A stretch of DNA of 17,163 bases from JBBQKF01 sp038326615 (GTDB lineage Bacteria; Bacillota; Clostridia; Saccharofermentanales; UBA5734). How positions within the stretch are numbered: position 1 is the first letter of the stretch; every line of letters starts with the position of its first letter. Below the pieces are notes generated by a model that ran no database searches, had not been told where the DNA came from, and saw only the letters and a program-made list of their open reading frames with translations. The translations under genes and the position numbers were made by a program. Location: the NCBI GenBank assembly GCA_038326615.1, contig JBBQKF010000066.1, forward strand, positions 1 through 17,163, written 5' to 3'. Below are positions 13,383 to 17,163 of the stretch, one piece after another.

Positions 13383-15042
13383 TTTGCTGTTTGGCTTTGC
13401 ATTCCAAGCGAAGCTGTTCTAATTCTTCAGGCGTTGGAATATTCACAATGCCTACAGCACTGTAGTAAATATCAATTTGTTGCCTACGCTTGCCACTGCT
13501 TTTATCGGGTGTGTGAATGACTATCTTGCTGATAAATTCATTCACAATGGTTGGCGTAAGCTCATCAATATTTGTGTATTTTCTGACTGTAATAAGAAAC
13601 TGTTCCATGTTAACAGCCTTTTCTTCGCCTACTGTCACTTCTGTTTCTAACCGTGCAACCTGTTCTTGTAAATCCTTTTGCTCTGTTTCATATTCTGCGG
13701 ATAGCTTATCAAAGCGCTCATCGGATATTTTACCCGAAACATTATCTTCGTAAATACGCTTAAACAACTTGTCGAGTTCCTCAATTCTGCGGATGCTTCT
13801 GACTATTGTCCGCTTCATTTCAGCAATTTCTTTACGCCTATCCTCAGTAGTTTTTTCACTAATCTGCCGGGCAAAGGAATTCTCAAACTGCTGTGCATAG
13901 CTCAAAACTCCTTGCAAATGCTTCAGCACTACTTGATTTAGCACTTGTTCACGGATAAAGTGCGCCGAGCAGATACCCGAATTGCTACGATAGTTAGAGC
14001 AAGTAAAGAAGTCTTGATTTTCTGAAAAGCTGTTTGCTGTGCAATAATACAGCTTGGAACCGCAATCAGCACATACAAGCAATCCAGAAAATATGCTTTT
14101 CTTTCCTGTCTTGGTGTTTCGCCGCTTGTTACCCCGTAGCTCCTGAGCCTTATCCCATTGTTCTTTGGTGATAATCGGTTCATGAACATCTTCGAAAATC
14201 AACCAATCCTCAATAGGATTATCAATCTTTTTATGGTCTTTATAGCTCTTTCTATGAGTCTTAAAGTTTGCCATATGCCCCAAATATTCTAACTTTGATA
14301 ACATTCGTTTGATCGTTTCGGTTGTCCAACGGCAAGGGTCAAGCGGTATTGAATTATTTGTGTTGATGCCTTTCTGCTGCCAATATGCCGTAGGAACGAG
14401 CACCTTTTCTTCACGAAGCTGTTTTGAAATTTGTGTAGGACCTTTCCCTGCAATGCAAAGCTCGAAAATGTGTTTAACTACATCGGCAGCTTCACGGTCG
14501 ACAACCCAATTCTTCTTATTATCAGGACTTTTCATATATCCGTAAGGTGGATTAGTTGCAAGATATTCGCCCGACTTACCCTTGAGAACCATAGCATCTT
14601 TTACCTTTTTTGCAGTATCCCTTGCATGAAACTCATTAAACAAATTGCGTATTGGAGTAAAGTCATTGCTTGTTCCGTTTAGAGAGTCAACTCCGTCATT
14701 TACAGCGATAAAGTGAATATCTCGCTCTGGAAAGATAATGTCTGTATACATTCCTACCTTGAGATAATCACGACCAAGCCGTGACATATCCTTGACTATT
14801 ACTCGGCAAACTTGTCCACTTTCAACAATTGCCATCATTTCAGTAAATGCAGGTCTATCGAATGTTGTGCCGCTGTAGCCGTCATCCACAAATGTTCTGG
14901 TGTTCTTATATCCCTTTTGTTTTGCATATTCGGTGAGCATTGCTTTTTGATTTACAATGCTGTTGCTGTCGCCTTGCAATCCGTCATCATGAGACAACCT
15001 GCAATACAAGGTAGTAATTTTTTCATCTGACTGCTTTCTCAT
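13372..15042 (-). CDS. Large serine recombinase, TnpX/TndX type
   Basis: 556 residues; ATG 15042 preceded by CGGAGG. It should cut and rejoin DNA to excise the element as a circle and integrate it. N-terminal resolvase domain: catalytic Ser17 in YCRLSHDD, GYSGTTFDRPAF at 55-66 and DMSRLGRD at 85-92. The recombinase domain spans ~160-290 (NPPYGYM, then WTTETIKRMLSKLEYLGHM). A zinc ribbon uses Cys324, Cys327, Cys348 and Cys358. A coiled coil (~400-475) and a C-terminal DUF4368-like segment (IVNEFISKIVIHTPDKSSGK) follow. The complete domain set and length match TnpX of Tn4451 and TndX of Tn5397. All motifs are intact, so it is probably active. It lies downstream of the relaxase and tnpW genes on the same strand but has its own promoter. 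I leave the symbol blank because closely related names are used for several elements. Confidence 0.92.
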   Translation of the reverse strand: MRKQSDEKITTLYCRLSHDDGLQGDSNSIVNQKAMLTEYAKQKGYKNTRTFVDDGYSGTTFDRPAFTEMMAIVESGQVCRVIVKDMSRLGRDYLKVGMYTDIIFPERDIHFIAVNDGVDSLNGTSNDFTPIRNLFNEFHARDTAKKVKDAMVLKGKSGEYLATNPPYGYMKSPDNKKNWVVDREAADVVKHIFELCIAGKGPTQISKQLREEKVLVPTAYWQQKGINTNNSIPLDPCRWTTETIKRMLSKLEYLGHMANFKTHRKSYKDHKKIDNPIEDWLIFEDVHEPIITKEQWDKAQELRGNKRRNTKTGKKSIFSGLLVCADCGSKLYYCTANSFSENQDFFTCSNYRSNSGICSAHFIREQVLNQVVLKHLQGVLSYAQQFENSFARQISEKTTEDRRKEIAEMKRTIVRSIRRIEELDKLFKRIYEDNVSGKISDERFDKLSAEYETEQKDLQEQVARLETEVTVGEEKAVNMEQFLITVRKYTNIDELTPTIVNEFISKIVIHTPDKSSGKRRQQIDIYYSAVGIVNIPTPEELEQLRLECKAKQQRTA

Positions 15043-15061
15043 TAAATCCTCCGTTTCTTTT

Positions 15062-15126
15062 AACGCATTTAAAATGCGTTTGCAGTCAGGATACGGTATT
15101 TGTAGTACTCATATAATACCATATCC
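15062..15126 (-). promoter_or_regulatory. Two palindromes around the recombinase promoter region
   Basis: AACGCATTT-A-AAATGCGTT (15062-15080) is a perfect 19-bp palindrome in the 5' leader. GGATACGGTATT (15089-15100) and AATACCATATCC (15115-15126) are inverted repeats with one mismatch, and the second arm covers the -10 box. Both look like repressor or recombinase binding sites. Confidence 0.6.
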
Positions 15127-15141
15127 GAACATTAAATTCAA
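15113..15141 (-). promoter_or_regulatory. Promoter of the recombinase gene
   Basis: On the minus strand TTGAAT (15141-15136), a 17-base spacer and TATTAT (15118-15113) form a good sigma-A promoter. It lies in the 123-bp gap between tnpW and the recombinase, so recombinase expression need not depend on the relaxase transcript. Confidence 0.75.
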
Positions 15142-15165
15142 CGCTTTAAAGTGATAAATTAAACA

Positions 15166-15357
15166 TTATTCATACTCTTCACTCTCTATCTCATTACCAT
15201 TTAAAAGACGAGAAATCTTTGACAGTACATCTTCTCGTGCGTTTTTATCAAAGAATGAATTTACCACATAAGTTGTATTTCCGATTTTTTCTTCAAAATC
15301 TAAGCCTTTTGGAAGACGCTCAAGACGTGCTTTTTGCGGCACATTATTAATATTCAT
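15166..15357 (-). CDS. tnpW: Transposon-encoded protein TnpW
   Basis: 63 residues from ATG 15357, whose ATGA overlaps the relaxase stop (TGA 15356-15354), so the two are translationally coupled; GGAGG lies 10 bases upstream inside the relaxase gene. A TTG three codons earlier is too close to that site and is rejected. The core EEKIGNTTYVVNSFFDKNAR and following VLSKISRLLNGN match the TnpW family of small proteins in Tn4451-type elements. It is charged and soluble, with an acidic tail (EIESEEYE). The function of TnpW is not well defined; in context it belongs to the mobilization unit. Confidence 0.82.
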   Translation of the reverse strand: MNINNVPQKARLERLPKGLDFEEKIGNTTYVVNSFFDKNAREDVLSKISRLLNGNEIESEEYE

Positions 15358-16595
15358 CGTTCGCAATCCTCCCTTTTACGTTTCTTTGAAATAATAGCAA
15401 TATTATATTCTCTTTCTTCCTGTACTTTTTCCTTTTCTGTTTTGTCCTTTTGGAATAGCTCCTTAAAGAAATCTTTTACCTTGTCATAACCAATTCTCAA
15501 AGCTTCACGATAAGGTGCAATTTCTTGGGTTAAGTCATTAATTTTATTTTTCAGTTGGTTTACATAATCGCAAGCTCGACCAAGCATTTCTTTAAGTTCT
15601 AAAATAACTCCACGGGATTTTACGGCTTCTTTGGCAAGTGTTTTCAGCTTTTCACATTCTTCAGGTAGCATTTGCACTTTACCCAATACCGTTTTCTTAC
15701 CGATAGCATCGATTTCATCAAAATCAGCTTTAATAGGTGAAAGCTCATCAATGGTCTGCTGTAACCAATCCCCTTGAATTCGTTTTTCTTCAATTATGTC
15801 ATTAAGCATTTCTACGGTCAGCTTATCCTGCTTGATTTTATAATCTAAAACAGATAAATGCTCAGCAGTACTGCCACGAATACCACGTTCAAAGTCAGGA
15901 TAGCCTGCATCCTGCATATGCTCAAAATAGCGGTCTTGAAGTGGACTGTATGAGGGGATTAACAGTGGCTTGCCTTTTTTAGTGTATTTCAGATTTCCGT
16001 TTTCATCAACTGCCTGCATTGATTTCCATTTCTTACTGTGGCTGATTTGATGAATAACTTCTTTAACCGTTCCTACGAGTGCCTTATCCTTGCATTTGGT
16101 TGTGTACTTTACTTGCTTCTCTACCACAGGCAATGCAATGACATGCAGATGATAATGGTAAACATCCTTACCCGTTAACAGGGATAACCCCTCATTCTTT
16201 TCATCTGCGTGCATTACTGCGGAGATAATATACTGGCTACCGCCAACTTCTTTCTCGGCAAAGTGATAAGCATCCTCATAAAATTTCTTTGCATAATCGT
16301 AACCGCCATGAGCATCAAAATATTCAGTATTGATGTCAAAGACAAATTCATCAAACAGCTTTGCATCGGGCTTTAAGCCACGGGTGCTGACAACTCCATC
16401 AGCAAGCAATTTTTCAAGCCCCTGTTCATATGTTGTTTCACATTTCTTGTAGTGTACATTGAGATAACTACGGTCAATTTCTACACTCTCATTTGCATAT
16501 GCTTCATTTTTTCGCTCGTTATGCCGTTCTCGAATACCGACCGAGCCACTGCTATATGCTGCAACCCTTACAACTGAACGATTTACTTTTGGCAT
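15354..16595 (-). CDS. MOBV-family (Mob/Pre) relaxase, TnpZ-like
   Basis: 413 residues, ATG 16595 with GGAGG upstream. It should nick oriT on one strand and stay bound to the DNA end during mobilization, using a conjugation system supplied by another element. N-terminal motif HNERKNEAYANESVEI starts at residue 25; in MobM of pMV158 the histidine of the same HNER motif is the DNA-binding nucleophile, so His25 is the predicted catalytic residue. Metal-binding histidines: HADE at 129-132 and YHYHLHV at 146-152. Compared with the compact HxDExxPHxH of MobM there are about 13 extra residues between these two parts, which appears usual in this clostridial subgroup. The C-terminal half (~255-400) is helical, probably coiled coil. 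The candidate oriT lies 60-115 bases upstream. It is complete, and resembles TnpZ of Tn4451 by position. Confidence 0.88.
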   Translation of the reverse strand: MPKVNRSVVRVAAYSSGSVGIRERHNERKNEAYANESVEIDRSYLNVHYKKCETTYEQGLEKLLADGVVSTRGLKPDAKLFDEFVFDINTEYFDAHGGYDYAKKFYEDAYHFAEKEVGGSQYIISAVMHADEKNEGLSLLTGKDVYHYHLHVIALPVVEKQVKYTTKCKDKALVGTVKEVIHQISHSKKWKSMQAVDENGNLKYTKKGKPLLIPSYSPLQDRYFEHMQDAGYPDFERGIRGSTAEHLSVLDYKIKQDKLTVEMLNDIIEEKRIQGDWLQQTIDELSPIKADFDEIDAIGKKTVLGKVQMLPEECEKLKTLAKEAVKSRGVILELKEMLGRACDYVNQLKNKINDLTQEIAPYREALRIGYDKVKDFFKELFQKDKTEKEKVQEEREYNIAIISKKRKREDCER

Positions 16596-16655
16596 TACCT
16601 TTCCTCCATTTCAATATTATATTTTCAAGGTGCGAAGGAGACGTGATACAACTAT

Positions 16656-16745
16656 TCCATAGTGTATTACCCACTATGACACTTTGCCTGCTCCACAGGC
16701 GAAAGGTGTCGTGGGCTCTCCGAGGGGGTGCGTCACCTGCGGGTG
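16656..16745. other. Candidate oriT: MOBV-like nick region and hairpins
   Basis: CATAGTG (16658-16664) and CACTATG (16672-16678) form a hairpin over TATTACC. TAGTGTATTA in it differs by one base from the pMV158 nick region TAGTGTGTTA. Immediately adjacent, GACACTTTGCCTG (16678-16690) pairs with CAGGCGAAAGGTGTC (16696-16710) with two single-base bulges, and GGTG-CGT-CACC follows (~16727-16737). Position directly upstream of a MOBV relaxase gene supports oriT. The nick site is predicted, not shown. Confidence 0.65.
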
Positions 16746-16764
16746 GTGCTTACACGGTCAAGTC

Positions 16765-16800
16765 AAAAAAGTCAGCTTTCAAGTGCTGACTATTTTTTTT
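16765..16800. terminator. Bidirectional Rho-independent terminator in the relaxase leader
   Basis: AGTCAGC (16770-16776) and GCTGACT (16785-16791) are perfect arms around TTTCAAGT, with a run of A on the left and eight T on the right. Read toward the relaxase (minus strand) it ends in TTTTTT, so it would stop transcripts before oriT and the relaxase unless prevented: an attenuator. On the plus strand it would block read-through outward. Confidence 0.8.
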
Positions 16801-16808
16801 TGCCCGTG

Positions 16809-16846
16809 GTTATCAATAAACCGTCTACCGCCATTTTATTGATAAC
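16809..16846 (-). promoter_or_regulatory. 12-bp inverted repeat in the leader
   Basis: GTTATCAATAAA (16809-16820) and TTTATTGATAAC (16835-16846) are exact inverted repeats with a 14-base loop. It lies directly upstream (in minus-strand direction) of the leader terminator and covers the end of a 30-codon ORF, the position expected of an anti-terminator or ribosome-stall hairpin. Confidence 0.6.
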
Positions 16847-16917
16847 GAGAGTGCTATAGAATGGTTGTGCAATAACGTTTTATAACACAAAAAGGGCAAC
16901 AAAAAAAGCCACCACAT
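16825..16917 (-). CDS. Possible 30-residue hydrophobic leader peptide
   Basis: ATG 16917 to TAG 16825 encodes MWWLFLLPFLCYKTLLHNHS plus ten more residues ending KWR. The first ten residues are strongly hydrophobic. No clear ribosome binding site precedes it, so it may be untranslated. Its placement between the upstream promoter and the terminator at 16765-16800 is that of an attenuator peptide; this is inference. Confidence 0.25.
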   Translation of the reverse strand: MWWLFLLPFLCYKTLLHNHSIALSLSIKWR

Positions 16918-17047
16918 AAACGCAATAATACAAACGGGAGAGTATTCTCCGATTGCATTATGCACGCATATGTAACGGCTTACTAATTCATAGCCGATGT
17001 TACTGCCTTATCCCACCTACGCACATAAGAATTGCGAGAACAGTAAC
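16918..17047 (-). other. Dense hairpin cluster in the relaxase leader
   Basis: Several inverted repeats follow one another: GCAAT/ATTGC around a GAGAGTATTCTC hairpin (~16922-16956), GTAACGGCT (16972-16980) with AGCC-GAT-GTTAC (16992-17003), and GTTACTG (16999-17005) with CAGTAAC (17041-17047). The last two share GTTAC and so cannot form together, which implies alternative folds. No protein gene of normal size is present. Confidence 0.5.
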
Positions 17048-17085
17048 AATGATATTCAAAATACAAAACTACCTTTATTAAGTTG

Positions 17086-17113
17086 TAGTAAGACAAGCTA
17101 AATTGTCTTACTA
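17086..17113 (-). promoter_or_regulatory. Operator-like palindrome at the leader start site
   Basis: TAGTAAGACAA (17086-17096) and TTGTCTTACTA (17103-17113) are perfect 11-bp inverted repeats 6 bases apart. They cover the predicted transcription start of the leftward promoter at 17117-17146, as a repressor operator would. Confidence 0.65.
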
Positions 17114-17116
17114 TAT

Positions 17117-17146
17117 AATATAACATATCGAACTGGCGTTCGTCAA
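17117..17146 (-). promoter_or_regulatory. Leftward promoter of the relaxase leader
   Basis: On the minus strand TTGACG (17146-17141), an 18-base spacer and TATATT (17122-17117). The start should fall near 17110, inside the palindrome. Transcripts would run through the structured leader and terminator toward the relaxase and tnpW. Confidence 0.65.
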
Positions 17147-17163
17147 TGACTTATAGGAATATT

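Noticed and set aside
16493..16789. 98-codon plus-strand ORF over the relaxase start and oriT
   Set aside because: It crosses the relaxase start, the oriT hairpins and a terminator stem, has no ribosome binding site and shows no family resemblance.

Overview
The window looks like low-GC Firmicutes DNA, most likely from an anaerobic clostridium-like organism. The reasons are AT-rich intergenic DNA, strong GGAGG-type ribosome binding sites, GTG starts, a Veg-family gene, formate-tetrahydrofolate ligase, and a mobile element whose recombinase, TnpW and relaxase genes resemble those of clostridial Tn4451-type mobilizable transposons. The species cannot be named from the sequence.

Layout. 1-1347: a zinc-ribbon/AIM24-domain protein with a Pro/Gln repeat linker. 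1699-4500: a two-gene ABC importer (lipoprotein binding protein, then a fused double permease) of the iron(III)/AfuA-FbpB type; no ATPase gene is present. 4522-4700: a 167-bp MITE-like insertion with 19-bp terminal inverted repeats and a 6-bp target duplication. 4921-5970: a membrane-anchored 'two-component regulator propeller' protein. 6018-10466: a three-gene minus-strand unit (class A beta-lactamase-like serine hydrolase, XRE-cupin regulator, AMP-forming acyl-CoA synthetase) bracketed by a perfect 29-bp inverted repeat. The left arm belongs to a ~160-bp MITE-like element, and the right arm ends a probable second, diverged one. 10569-12239: fhs on the minus strand, with a duplicated ~44-bp leader segment. 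12992-13270: veg on the plus strand, with a textbook sigma-A promoter. 13330-17163: part of an integrated mobilizable element read right to left: promoter/operator, structured leader with a terminator, an oriT-like hairpin cluster, a MOBV relaxase, tnpW, and a TnpX-family large serine recombinase. Its right end lies outside the window.

How parts work together. The binding protein and permease should capture and import a ligand, probably ferric iron, using an ATPase encoded elsewhere. The serine hydrolase and XRE-cupin genes are 26 bases apart and the synthetase follows on the same strand, so they are probably co-regulated. In the mobile element the relaxase should act at the adjacent oriT for mobilization, while the recombinase excises and integrates the element. 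The relaxase leader has the architecture of a repressor-controlled, attenuated transcript. The most unusual observations are that leader, the two small-insertion families, an in-frame 33-bp repeat running through the synthetase stop codon, and unusual translation starts for both ABC transporter genes.
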